Origin: Alphaproteobacteria bacterium
Lineage (GTDB): Bacteria > Pseudomonadota > Alphaproteobacteria > Acetobacterales > Acetobacteraceae
Reading direction: 5' to 3'
Assembly: GCA_026400815.1 (NCBI GenBank)
Contig: JAPLOI010000022.1
Location: 50,609-114,608, forward strand
DNA length: 64,000 bases
This document shows, piece after piece, positions 9,595-17,810 of the stretch. Position 1 is the stretch's first letter, and every line of letters starts with the position of its first letter. The notes beneath the pieces were generated by a model, which saw only the letters and a list, made by a program, of their open reading frames with translations, was not told the origin of the DNA and searched no databases. Both the position numbers and the translations under genes were made by a program.

Positions 9595-10328
9595 ATGCTT
9601 TCCCTCCGGTTCCGCGCGATGTCCAGGAACACCTCCTCCAGGTCATCGCGCCCATACCGCGACAGCAGGTCGCCTGGGCTTCCCTGGTCCACGATCCGCC
9701 CCTGCTTCAGCATCACCACGTGCGAGCACATGCGCTCCACCTCGGCCATGTTGTGGCTCGCCAGCAGGATCGTGCAGCCGCTCGCCGCCCGGTAGCGTTC
9801 CAGCCAGCTGCGCACCATGTCGCCGGTATCGGGATCCAGGCTCGCGGTCGGCTCATCGAGCAGCAGAAGCTCCGGCCGGTTGATCAGCGATTTCGCCAGC
9901 GCCACCCGCGTCTTCTGCCCGGCGGAAAGCTGCCCGGCCGGCCGCTCCAGCAGGTCCAGCAGGTCAAGCTCGCCGGCCACCTCGCGGATGCGCGCCTCCA
10001 GCCCGCGCACGCCGTAGAGATGGCCGTACACGCGCAGGTTCTCGGCCACCGACAGGCGGGCAGGGAGCGCCACGTAGGGCGAGGAAAAATTCATCCGCGC
10101 CAGGGCGGCGAACCGGTCGCGCGCCATGTCGTGGCCCAGCACATGGATGCTGCCGGCCGTGGGGATCAGCAGCCCCATCAGCATGGCGATGGTGGTGGTC
10201 TTGCCCGCGCCGTTGCCGCCCAGCAGCCCGATCGTCTGCCCGCGCGCGGCGGCGAAGGAGACGTCGTCGACGGCCAGGGTTTCCCCGTAGCGCTTGGTCA
10301 GGCCGCTCACGCGGATGGCGTCGCTCAT
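9591..10328 (-). CDS. ABC exporter ATP-binding protein
   Basis: A 245-residue ABC ATPase with Walker A GGNGAGKT (residues 37-44), signature LSAGQKTR near 135 and Walker B LLLLDEPTASLD near 160, followed by the switch histidine in LLASHNMAEV. It energises the ABC-2 permease encoded immediately downstream and coupled by an ATGA overlap. It belongs to the CcmA/NodI-like class of export ATPases. Transcription runs leftward through ATPase, permease and phosphatase. Confidence 0.93.
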   Translation of the reverse strand: MSDAIRVSGLTKRYGETLAVDDVSFAAARGQTIGLLGGNGAGKTTTIAMLMGLLIPTAGSIHVLGHDMARDRFAALARMNFSSPYVALPARLSVAENLRVYGHLYGVRGLEARIREVAGELDLLDLLERPAGQLSAGQKTRVALAKSLINRPELLLLDEPTASLDPDTGDMVRSWLERYRAASGCTILLASHNMAEVERMCSHVVMLKQGRIVDQGSPGDLLSRYGRDDLEEVFLDIARNRRESI

Positions 10329-10375
10329 GGCCGCGGTGTGTAGGGGCGTGCGGCGGCCGCGCCAAGGGGCGCCTC

Positions 10376-10406
10376 GACTCTTTGCTGTGCGCGCCGCCGC
10401 CGGCCT
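10376..10406 (+). repeat. Fragment of the 98-bp repeat unit
   Basis: Thirty-one bases (GACTCTTTGCT.TGCGCGCC onward) match the left part of the unit at 7876-7906 with a single difference. It lies in the short gap between the ABC ATPase start and the end of the downstream leftward gene, so the repeat is dispersed as well as tandem. Confidence 0.65.
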
Positions 10407-10410
10407 GGGA

Positions 10411-11562
10411 TCAGGCGGGCCGGGCGAACGGCCCCGTCACCAGCGGGATCGCCTGGCTGCGTGCCCAGTCCAGTGCGGCCGCGCCATCCACGCCGGAGAG
10501 CACGATGCGCTCCGCCTGCAGCCCCAGCCGGGCCAGCGAGGTGCCGGCCAGCACGGGCTCCCAGGCCAGTTCCAGGTGGTCGAACCCGCCGGGTTCCGCC
10601 GGGAAGGCCGGCGCCAGCAGCTTGGTCAGCCCGCCCAGCAGCAGCCTGAACCCGCGCGCCTGGGCAAAGCCGCGGGCGAACAGGAAGGCCGGCGGATCGG
10701 CCAGCACATCCTCCGGCCGCAGCGCGATCACCACCCGCCCGCGCAGGCGCGATGGCAGGGCGGCATCGAAGCGCAGGAACGCCGGCGACAGGATGGAGGC
10801 GATGTTGAGCCGCAGCGCAAAGGGCCGCGCCCGGTCCAGCTCCTGCGGTGCCGACAGCAGCGCCATCATGCGCAGGTCCAGGATGCGCGTCAGCCGCCGG
10901 AACAGCCAGGGCGCGGCTTCCAGGTCGAAGCCCGGCACCAGCGTGTCCGCCAGTTCCGTCAGCGAGAGCACGCGGTTTTCCCAGGCGAGCTTCATGCCCT
11001 CCCCGGGCACCAGCGAGCACACTGGTCGGCGCCGTGCGAAACGCGACAGGTCGGCACTGCCCAGCGCCTCCTCCAGCGTGCCGAGCGTGGCGGGGTCGAG
11101 AGGCGCGCGCGGCGCCGCGGGGGCGGCGGGCGCCGGCGGCTGCACGCTTGCGGTGGCGGCGGCCAGCAGCAGGTCGGCTTCCTCGGGCAGGCCGAGATGC
11201 AAGGCCAGCGCCGATTTCGGGGCAGGGGCACCGGCCTCGCTATCGTCGACCCCGGCGAACAGCATGGCCAGCCGGGTGCGCGTCTCGGCCAGCAGGGCGG
11301 CGGCGGGGCCGCGCCACACCACGGCAACGTCGGCGTTCGGCAGCAGGAACATCCGGGCGCGGTCGGCCGCCGTCAGCGGCTCCAGCGCCTCCATCGCCAG
11401 GCGCAGATGATGCGGCAGTGCCCGTGGCAGGCGGGACAGGCGCAGCAGCAGGGCCTGGCGCGGCGTGCCGGTGGCCACCACCTCGCGCACCAATGCCTCC
11501 AGCGCGCCGGCGGCCTCCTCGGCCGGCGGCGAGAGGTGGCGCGGCAGTGCCAGCACGGTCAT
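10411..11562 (-). CDS. Degenerate EAL-like domain protein (second of a pair)
   Basis: A protein of 383 residues with no clear named family. The C-terminal half has the layout of an EAL phosphodiesterase fold: LRLNIAS where EAL proteins have their conserved Asn strand, VVIALRPEDVL, a GFRLLLGGLTK strand in place of the DDFG motif, and an ending like IPLVTGPFA. The catalytic acidic residues are absent, so I infer a non-enzymatic ligand-binding or scaffold role. The N-terminal part resembles a much-reduced nucleotidyl-cyclase fold, followed by a Pro/Ala linker. ATG 11562 overlaps the stop of the upstream paralogue (ATGA), so the two are translated together. Confidence 0.6.
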   Translation of the reverse strand: MTVLALPRHLSPPAEEAAGALEALVREVVATGTPRQALLLRLSRLPRALPHHLRLAMEALEPLTAADRARMFLLPNADVAVVWRGPAAALLAETRTRLAMLFAGVDDSEAGAPAPKSALALHLGLPEEADLLLAAATASVQPPAPAAPAAPRAPLDPATLGTLEEALGSADLSRFARRRPVCSLVPGEGMKLAWENRVLSLTELADTLVPGFDLEAAPWLFRRLTRILDLRMMALLSAPQELDRARPFALRLNIASILSPAFLRFDAALPSRLRGRVVIALRPEDVLADPPAFLFARGFAQARGFRLLLGGLTKLLAPAFPAEPGGFDHLELAWEPVLAGTSLARLGLQAERIVLSGVDGAAALDWARSQAIPLVTGPFARPA

Positions 11563-13037
11563 GTCAGGCCACGCCCCGCATGGCCGTGGGCGCTGGCCTG
11601 CAGCAGCATCCCCGCTACGCCAAGCCCGTCGAGTAGATCCGGCCGCGCGCAACCGGCCCGCCCCACGGCGGTGGCGGCGATCGCGCGCTGCGTGCAGGCG
11701 CGCAGGCCGCATATCGCGGCATGTGGGCAGGAAAGCTGGCGCGTGGCGGCCAGCATGGCGTCCACATGCGTGCCCTGGAACAGCTGGATGCCCAGCGCCC
11801 GGCCCCAGCGCAGCGCCGGCTCGCTGTCCGCCCCGGTCAGCACCAGGCGCGCAGGCCCGATGCGGGCCACGGCCTCGGCCACTTCCTCACGCCTTGCATC
11901 GGCCAGGCGCGGCAGGGCGGTGCTCCAGGCCAGGGCCACGAAATCGGGCTCCAGCATCTCTGGCCGGGCGAGCACCAGGGCATGATGGGTGAGGCCATCG
12001 AGCACCAGCGTCATCCCCAGATCGCGCAGCATGGCGCGCACGTCGGCAAACGCAGTGGCATCGGCTGCGGCCTCGGCAATGGCCACCGCGATCGCGGGCT
12101 TGCTGGCGCCGTGCGGCAGGGCGGCAAAGGCGGCGAACTCCGCCCCGGTCAGCACCGCCAGCGGCAGGCGCAGCAGCAGTGGCGGCACCCCAGGCCGCGG
12201 TGCGGCATCGGTTGGTGTGCCACTGCCCCAGGCCTGGCGCAGCAGCGCGAGCACGGCCCGGCCCAGCTCGGCCTCGATATGCCGGGACAGCCAGGGATCG
12301 TGCGGCAGATCCGACCCGGCCTGGGCGGTCCCGTCCGGGCGATGCGCCAGCCGGGCGGCAAGCTGGGCGGAATCCACCGCCAGCATCTGGTGCACCGTGT
12401 GCATCAGCGCGGCAGGCTCGCCACGGCTGGGCAGGCGCGCAACGGCGCGGCGCTGCAGCAGCTCGGCCATGCTGCCGGACAGCAGGCGGGAGACGGCATC
12501 CGCCGCCAGCGGCGCAAAGCCGGGGGAAAGCCGGCCGGCAAACGGGTTGCGCGGGCGTGCCACGGCTTCCTCCTCCAGATGCGGGGCGGAGGTATCCTCC
12601 AGCAGCGCCTGCAACCGCGCGGCCCCTTCGGCGAGCGTCACGGCAAAGGCGGCGGGTTCGGGGCCCTGTTCGTCCATGTGCAGCAGCCGGGTGATCAGGC
12701 CCGGCAGGGCGAGCGGGCTGCCAGAGGGATCGGCCTGGCGCGCGGGCGGGGCCGGCGCCAGCAGCACCAGGTCGCCGGCGGAAAGCTGCAGCACCTGGCC
12801 ACCATGGCGCTGGGCGCAATCCTCCAGCAGGGCGCGTGCAACGCGGCGGTGATAGGGGCGGGGACCGGGCGGCGGCAGGCGGGAGAGGCGAACCACCACG
12901 GCGATTCGCCCTTGTGGCGCGCGCGCCTCGCGTTCCAATACATCGGCCAGCAGCAATTCGCCGGCTCGGGCGCCACGGCGGGCGCGGGTGGGCAGAGGAA
13001 CGGGCCGCGCGGGCGCGGCTGTCAGCGCCAGACTCAT
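11559..13037 (-). CDS. Degenerate GGDEF-EAL-like protein with C-terminal cysteine cluster
   Basis: A 492-residue protein related in layout to the gene it is coupled with. The N-terminal region (VVVRLSRLPPP, then a helix, then VLQLSAGDLVLLA) resembles a GGDEF-type half without the signature. The C-terminal region resembles EAL without catalytic acids (MTLVLDGLT in place of DDFGTG; LFQGTHVD in place of the QGY end). A unique tail carries Cys437, Cys443, Cys448 and Cys463 (CX5CX4CX14C), which could bind a metal or an Fe-S cluster or form disulfides. AGGAGG nine bases before the ATG gives a strong start. It diverges from the PPP phosphatase gene. Function unknown; these readings are by eye. Confidence 0.6.
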   Translation of the reverse strand: MSLALTAAPARPVPLPTRARRGARAGELLLADVLEREARAPQGRIAVVVRLSRLPPPGPRPYHRRVARALLEDCAQRHGGQVLQLSAGDLVLLAPAPPARQADPSGSPLALPGLITRLLHMDEQGPEPAAFAVTLAEGAARLQALLEDTSAPHLEEEAVARPRNPFAGRLSPGFAPLAADAVSRLLSGSMAELLQRRAVARLPSRGEPAALMHTVHQMLAVDSAQLAARLAHRPDGTAQAGSDLPHDPWLSRHIEAELGRAVLALLRQAWGSGTPTDAAPRPGVPPLLLRLPLAVLTGAEFAAFAALPHGASKPAIAVAIAEAAADATAFADVRAMLRDLGMTLVLDGLTHHALVLARPEMLEPDFVALAWSTALPRLADARREEVAEAVARIGPARLVLTGADSEPALRWGRALGIQLFQGTHVDAMLAATRQLSCPHAAICGLRACTQRAIAATAVGRAGCARPDLLDGLGVAGMLLQASAHGHAGRGLT

Positions 13038-13104
13038 CGTGTCACCCTCCTGGTGCGTTGGGCCATGCCTTGTGGCGGCCCATCGCGGAGGCTAAGGGGG
13101 GGTG

Positions 13105-13818
13105 ATGAACGAGAGGTTAGCGCCCGCCGCGCTGCCGCCCGGTGATCGCGTTTACGCAGTGGGCGACGTGCATGGCTGCCTGGATCAGCTGGAGGCGATG
13201 CACCGCGCCATCGGCGAGGATCTTCGCGCCCGGCCGCATGCCAACCCGCTGGTGATCCATCTCGGCGACTATATCGACCGCGGTCCAGACAGCGCCGGCG
13301 TGATTGGCCGCCTGATCGCCCCCTTCCCCGTGCCGGGCGTGCGCGTGGTCAACCTCATCGGCAACCATGAGGACCTGCTGCTTGGCGCGCTCGCCGGCCG
13401 CCGGTCGGAAGCGGAGGTCTGGATCGCCAATGGCGGCCACGCCACCCTGGCCAGCTGGGCCGTGCCGCCGCGCACGCCGATCCGCCAGTGGGAGGCGTTG
13501 ATCCCGCCACCGCACCTCGCCTTCCTGCGCAGCCTCGCCTTGGTGCACCGCGCCGGCGGCTATGTTTTCGTGCATGCCGGCCTGCGCCCGGGCCTGCCCC
13601 TGGCCCGCCAGACCCGGCAGGACCTGCTTTGGATCCGCGAACCGTTCCTCTCCACCGAGGCTCTGCACGAGGCGGTGGCGGTGCACGGCCACACCCCGGA
13701 AGACAGCCAGCCGGTGGTGAAGCCCAACCGCATCGGGCTCGATACCGGCGCCGTCCTCGGTGGCCCGCTCACCTGCGCGGTGCTGGAGGCAGACAGGCTC
13801 CGCTTCCTGCAGACCTAG
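13105..13818 (+). CDS. PPP-type serine/threonine metallophosphatase
   Basis: A 237-residue calcineurin-like phosphoesterase with the complete PPP signature set: GDVHG at 20-24, GDYIDRG at 54-60 and GNHED at 86-90, plus downstream histidines in VFVHAG and VHGHTP. These ligate two metal ions and catalyse phosphoprotein or small phosphoester hydrolysis. Bacterial homologues include PrpA/ApaH-like enzymes; at this length and with this order of motifs a protein phosphatase is more likely than a diadenosine tetraphosphatase. ATG 13105 follows a G-rich Shine-Dalgarno; GTG 13102 is an alternative. It is transcribed divergently from the degenerate EAL pair. Confidence 0.88.
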   Translation: MNERLAPAALPPGDRVYAVGDVHGCLDQLEAMHRAIGEDLRARPHANPLVIHLGDYIDRGPDSAGVIGRLIAPFPVPGVRVVNLIGNHEDLLLGALAGRRSEAEVWIANGGHATLASWAVPPRTPIRQWEALIPPPHLAFLRSLALVHRAGGYVFVHAGLRPGLPLARQTRQDLLWIREPFLSTEALHEAVAVHGHTPEDSQPVVKPNRIGLDTGAVLGGPLTCAVLEADRLRFLQT

Positions 13819-13834
13819 TGGTTCCGATCTCGGA

Positions 13835-14437
13835 TCAGGTCGATGCTGGGGCTAGGCTCTCGCTCAGCACCTGCCCCACCAGCGTTTCGGGCGGCAGCGG
13901 CAGCAGGTCCGAAAGGTTGCGCTGCACCAGCGGTGCCGCCAGCACGCCCAGCACATCCGCATCCTCTGGCGTGCCGAAAAGGCTCAGCGAGCTCACGCGC
14001 CCCTGGCCGTCATCCACCAGGCAGTAGCCATGCAAGCCCGGCAGCGCCGCGAAGCGGGGCAGCAGCTGTGCGGTGATCCGTCGTTTCAGCTCCGCAGGGT
14101 CCGCGCAGCCCTCATAGCGCCGCACGACCATGACGGACGCCTTTCCCTCGGTGCGCCTGCGATGCAGCACCGTGCCGCCGCGCACCTCCGCCAGGCCCGG
14201 GATCAGGTCGCCCAGCGAGTTGCGCACCACGCCGGGTGCCGCCGCCGAAACGCGCTCCGCCTCGTCCCGGCGGGCATACAGCGTGAAGCTGCCGAACAGG
14301 CCGCCGCCGAAATCAACGGTGCTGAAGCTGATGAACCCCGGCAAAACCCGCAATGCCGGCACGATGCCGGTCACAACCCGGCGGTCGATCTCGGCCGGCA
14401 GGATAACCCCCCGGTAAAGCCGCTGGGCAAGATGCAC
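13835..14437 (-). CDS. Two-repeat dimeric alpha-beta-barrel-like hypothetical protein
   Basis: About 200 residues formed by two similar halves. The first half contains LPAEIDRRVV..LPGFISF..LFGSFTLYARRDEAERV, the second PAELKRRITAQLLPRFAALPGLHGYCLVD..SSLSLFGTPEDA. Each half has the strand-helix-strand order of ABM/ferredoxin-like alpha-beta-barrel domains, so this looks like an internally fused dimer. GTG 14437 is chosen for its AGGGG at seven bases; GTG 14476 is also open. No substrate can be named. It is convergent with the phosphatase gene. Confidence 0.6.
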   Translation of the reverse strand: MHLAQRLYRGVILPAEIDRRVVTGIVPALRVLPGFISFSTVDFGGGLFGSFTLYARRDEAERVSAAAPGVVRNSLGDLIPGLAEVRGGTVLHRRRTEGKASVMVVRRYEGCADPAELKRRITAQLLPRFAALPGLHGYCLVDDGQGRVSSLSLFGTPEDADVLGVLAAPLVQRNLSDLLPLPPETLVGQVLSESLAPAST

Positions 14438-14571
14438 GAGACACCCCTGCGCCCCGGGGGAACGGCCACGGAACACCCCAGCCGCCCTGGCCGGATCGCC
14501 AAGGTGGCATATGACCGTATTATCCCCAAGACAATCGCAGATTTATATTATTGCGCGATCGAGGCAAGTGC

Positions 14572-14976
14572 TTATTCCGCCCAGCTGGAGCGCCCCTGGA
14601 TGCCCCAGCGTCCATTCATGAATGTCACGATGTAGAGTGAGCGATAACTGCCGATGGCCGAGCCGTCGGCGCGGTAGCGGGTGAACTGTACCCGGAAATG
14701 CACCTTGCCCGCCCCGGCATCCACCGGTTCCACATAGTCCCACGCCGTGCGCGCCCAGCCCGCCGATTGCCCGCTTGCAGCGTCGCGCTGCTGCCACACC
14801 AGGTTGTTGCGATGTTCCTCGGCGGTCTGGAAGATCGTCACCTTGCCGCTGTGGAAGCGCACATGCGGGTAGTGGAACCATGTCTCCCGCAGCGCCTGCA
14901 GGTCCTCGCGGTTGAACGCCTCCATGAACCCGTCCATGCAGGCGCGCGCGCCCGCCATGTCTTCGGCCTCGCTCAT
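14572..14976 (-). CDS. NTF2-like (SnoaL/DUF4440-type) protein
   Basis: A 134-residue single-domain protein with the cone-shaped NTF2-like pattern: an N-terminal helix (ACMDGFMEAFNREDLQAL) followed by a curved sheet ending in SLYIVTFMNGRWGIQGRSSW. Members include small ketosteroid-isomerase-like enzymes and binding proteins; no catalytic set can be assigned here. It shares strand and close spacing with the small membrane protein and deacetylase upstream. Confidence 0.75.
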   Translation of the reverse strand: MSEAEDMAGARACMDGFMEAFNREDLQALRETWFHYPHVRFHSGKVTIFQTAEEHRNNLVWQQRDAASGQSAGWARTAWDYVEPVDAGAGKVHFRVQFTRYRADGSAIGSYRSLYIVTFMNGRWGIQGRSSWAE

Positions 14977-14989
14977 CGTGCCATCCCCC

Positions 14990-15235
14990 TCACTCCCGTT
15001 TACCTCGCGGCAGCTCCTCCGGCAGCGCCCAGGCTTTCGCCACCATCTCGGCCAGCTTCGCCCCCACCACCAGCCCGATCACCACCGCGGTGATCGCGGC
15101 CACGTTGGGGCTCACGCCAAAGCGCTCCGCCAGCGGCATCGCCGGGATCACGATCGCCAGCGCCACCCCCAGCCGCAGCACGAAGCGCAGCAGCACCCGC
15201 GCCAGGAACGCGTTTCGTTGCGCCCAGGATTTCAT
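14990..15235 (-). CDS. Small membrane protein, two helices
   Basis: An 81-residue protein of unknown function with two predicted membrane helices (residues about 14-32 and 43-62) and a charged tail ending PRGKRE. It lies between the deacetylase and the NTF2-like gene with gaps of about 20 bases or less, so it is likely part of the same transcript. Both ends are basic, giving no clear topology. Confidence 0.6.
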   Translation of the reverse strand: MKSWAQRNAFLARVLLRFVLRLGVALAIVIPAMPLAERFGVSPNVAAITAVVIGLVVGAKLAEMVAKAWALPEELPRGKRE

Positions 15236-15256
15236 CGGATCTTGTCCTTCATCGTG

Positions 15257-16183
15257 TCATGCCAGTGCCGCCGCCGGCGCCTGCTCCAGGCACCACCGCG
15301 CCACCTGTTCATGCGTGCCGAACCAGCAGCCGCCGCGCGCCTTCATGTGCGCCACCAGCCGCTGCAGCACCGGCATGCGGCTGCGATGCCCGATCACATG
15401 GGGGTGCATGGTCAGCAGGAACAGCCCGCCCTCCGCCCAGGCGCCCTCGAACTCCGCGATGAAGATCTCCTCTACCGAGCTGGGCGGCGTATAGGGCCGC
15501 AGCGCGCTGAAGCGGTGCATGTTGAAATACACCGCGTCGTCGCGGATCCACTCCGGCGGCAACTCCACCACCCCGCTCGCCTCGCCGTCGCTCAGCAGCT
15601 CATAGGGCTCGTCATCGGCCATCAGGGAGCTGTCGTACAGCAGCCCCATCTCCTTGATGATCACCAGCGTGTGCGGCGAGAAATCCCAGCTCGCCGTGCG
15701 CATTCCCACGCAGGGCCGCCCGGCCAGCGTGTCCAGCACCTCTGCCGCGCGCAGCGAAAGGTCGCGCTCCGCCTCGAAGGGCAGGGTGGTGTTGCGCTCG
15801 TGGATCCAGGAATGGATGCCGATCTCATGCCCATCGCGCGCGATCCCGCGCACCTCGTCCGGGTGCAGCAGGGCGGAGACGGCGGGGTAGAAGAAGGTCG
15901 CCGGAATCGCCTCCCGCTGCAGCAGGTCGCGAATGCGCGGAATGCCCCGCCGCGACCCGTACTGCCCCTGGCTGATCCGCATCGGGCTCTCATCGAAATC
16001 GCGCAGCGGAATCGTCTCGTGGTCGGCATCGAAACTCAGCGCCACCGCGCAGCGCGCCCCGCCGGGCCACGAAGCCGGCGCCAGGCTGCGCCCGGCCCGC
16101 ACCCGGTCCACGATCGGGCGCCACACCTGCTCCGGCCACTGCCAGGGTTCGCCATGCGGGTTGTCATGCGGATCTTCGTTCAT
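15257..16183 (-). CDS. Polysaccharide deacetylase family protein (PuuE-like)
   Basis: A 308-residue cytoplasmic carbohydrate-esterase-4-type protein with no signal peptide. The FDADHE motif (near residue 52) replaces the classic TFDDG, with HEIGIHSWIHE providing the HxxxH metal ligands and LTMHPHVIGHR near the C-terminus. The absence of a signal peptide and this motif set are typical of the allantoinase/N-carbamoyl-type branch (PuuE-like) rather than of chitin or peptidoglycan deacetylases. It is transcribed divergently from an amidase-signature enzyme, which would suit a shared amide or ureide pathway; that link is inference. Confidence 0.82.
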   Translation of the reverse strand: MNEDPHDNPHGEPWQWPEQVWRPIVDRVRAGRSLAPASWPGGARCAVALSFDADHETIPLRDFDESPMRISQGQYGSRRGIPRIRDLLQREAIPATFFYPAVSALLHPDEVRGIARDGHEIGIHSWIHERNTTLPFEAERDLSLRAAEVLDTLAGRPCVGMRTASWDFSPHTLVIIKEMGLLYDSSLMADDEPYELLSDGEASGVVELPPEWIRDDAVYFNMHRFSALRPYTPPSSVEEIFIAEFEGAWAEGGLFLLTMHPHVIGHRSRMPVLQRLVAHMKARGGCWFGTHEQVARWCLEQAPAAALA

Positions 16184-16279
16184 CGGGCGGGGTTTCCTTG
16201 GCCGGCGTGATGCCTATGCTGCCGCCCGCCTGCGTTTCGGGCAACACGCGGCGATGGCGCACGAGCAGCAGGAGACCCC

Positions 16280-17668
16280 ATGTCCGACCCCACCCAGATG
16301 ACGGCCGAGGAACTGCTCGCCGCCTATGCCCGCAACGCCCTCTCCCCGGTGGAAGTGCTGCAGGCGGTCACGGAGCGCGTGGCCCGCCTCAACCCCAGCA
16401 TCAACGCCTTCGCGGTGATGAACCCGCATTCCCTGGCCCAGGCCGGCGAGAGTGCCGCCCGCTGGCGCGCCGGCCGGCCGATCGGCCCGCTGGACGGCGT
16501 GCCCGTCACCATCAAGGACCTGGTGGACGTCGCCGGCCTGCCCACCCGCCGCGGCTCCCGCCTCAGCGAAACCGCCGCGGCGACAGAGGACGCGCCGATC
16601 GCCATGGCGCTGCGCAGCGCCGGCGCCGTCATCGTCGGCAAGACCACCACCACCGAGTTCGGCTGGAAAACCCCCGGCGATTGCCCGCTGCACGGCATCA
16701 CCCGCAACCCGTGGAACTTCCACCACACACCGGGCGGCAGCTCCGCCGGTGCCGGGGCGGCCGCCGCGGCGGGCTTCGGCGCGCTGCATTTGGGCACCGA
16801 TGCCGGTGGCTCCATCCGCCTGCCGGCCGCCTGGTGCGGCGTGGTGGGCCTGAAGCCGACCTTCGGCCGCGTGCCGCAATGGCCGCTCGGTGCCTTCGCC
16901 GCGGTCGCCGTCGCCGGCCCGATGACCCGCACGGTGCGCGACTGCGCGCTGATGCTGAACGTGATCGGCCGCCACGATTTGCGCGACCCCTACGCCCTTC
17001 CTGATGACAACAGGGATTGGCGCGACGGCATCGAGCAGGGCATCGCTGGCCTCAAGGTCGCCGTCATGCGCCGCCCCGGCTTCGATGCGCCGGTGGATTG
17101 GGAGAGCATCGCCGCCGTGGAGCAGGCCGCCCAGTTGCTGCAGGACCTCGGCGCCGAAGTGGAAGAAGCCGATCCCGGCCTGCCGGATACGCGCGCCATC
17201 TTCAGCCGCGTCTGGGGCATCGCGCTCACCCGCCTCGTGCATTCCTTCCCCGAAACCCGCCGCCACATGCTGGACCCCGGCCTGCTGGAGGTCGCCGCGG
17301 CCAACCGGGGCCTCTCGGCCGAGGATTTCATGGAGTTCGAGGCCAGCCGCATCCAGGCCGCCCACCGCATGGCCCGCTTCATGCAGCGCTACGACCTGAT
17401 CCTGAGCCCCACCGTTCCCAACCCGCCCCCGCTGGCCGAGGCCGGCACCCACAACCCGGTGGAGGCCCTGTGGTCCAGCTGGGCGCCCTGGACCGCATTC
17501 GCCAACCTCACCCGGCAGCCGGCGATCACCGTGCCGATGGGCTTCTCCCCCAACGGCCTGCCCCGCTCGATCCAGCTCGCCGGCGCCCTGTATCGCGACG
17601 ACATGGTGCTGCGCGCGGCACGGGCGATCGAGGTGGCCCAGCCCTTCCCGATGCCGGATCTCGGCTGA
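16280..17668 (+). CDS. Amidase-signature family amidase
   Basis: A 462-residue amidase. The Ser-cisSer-Lys triad is visible: Lys79 in TIKDL, Ser154 in PGGSSAG and Ser178 in DAGGSIRLPA, with correct spacing between the serines. The family hydrolyses aryl or alkyl amides, Glu-tRNA(Gln) intermediates and other amides. No gatC or gatB is adjacent, so a catabolic amidase is more likely than GatA. It diverges from the PuuE-like deacetylase across a 96-base gap that must hold both promoters. Confidence 0.9.
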   Translation: MSDPTQMTAEELLAAYARNALSPVEVLQAVTERVARLNPSINAFAVMNPHSLAQAGESAARWRAGRPIGPLDGVPVTIKDLVDVAGLPTRRGSRLSETAAATEDAPIAMALRSAGAVIVGKTTTTEFGWKTPGDCPLHGITRNPWNFHHTPGGSSAGAGAAAAAGFGALHLGTDAGGSIRLPAAWCGVVGLKPTFGRVPQWPLGAFAAVAVAGPMTRTVRDCALMLNVIGRHDLRDPYALPDDNRDWRDGIEQGIAGLKVAVMRRPGFDAPVDWESIAAVEQAAQLLQDLGAEVEEADPGLPDTRAIFSRVWGIALTRLVHSFPETRRHMLDPGLLEVAAANRGLSAEDFMEFEASRIQAAHRMARFMQRYDLILSPTVPNPPPLAEAGTHNPVEALWSSWAPWTAFANLTRQPAITVPMGFSPNGLPRSIQLAGALYRDDMVLRAARAIEVAQPFPMPDLG

Positions 17669-17810
17669 ACCAACCCGTTACGTATTGGATCAGAAGGAGT
17701 GCCGAGTCTCTCGCAGCGCGCATAAATCCGGTTGAGCGGTCCAGGAATGTGTGAAAGAACGGTAAACATGCCGCTTTCCCGCTCCATTCTTGATTTTTGA
17801 GGTCGTCTCG

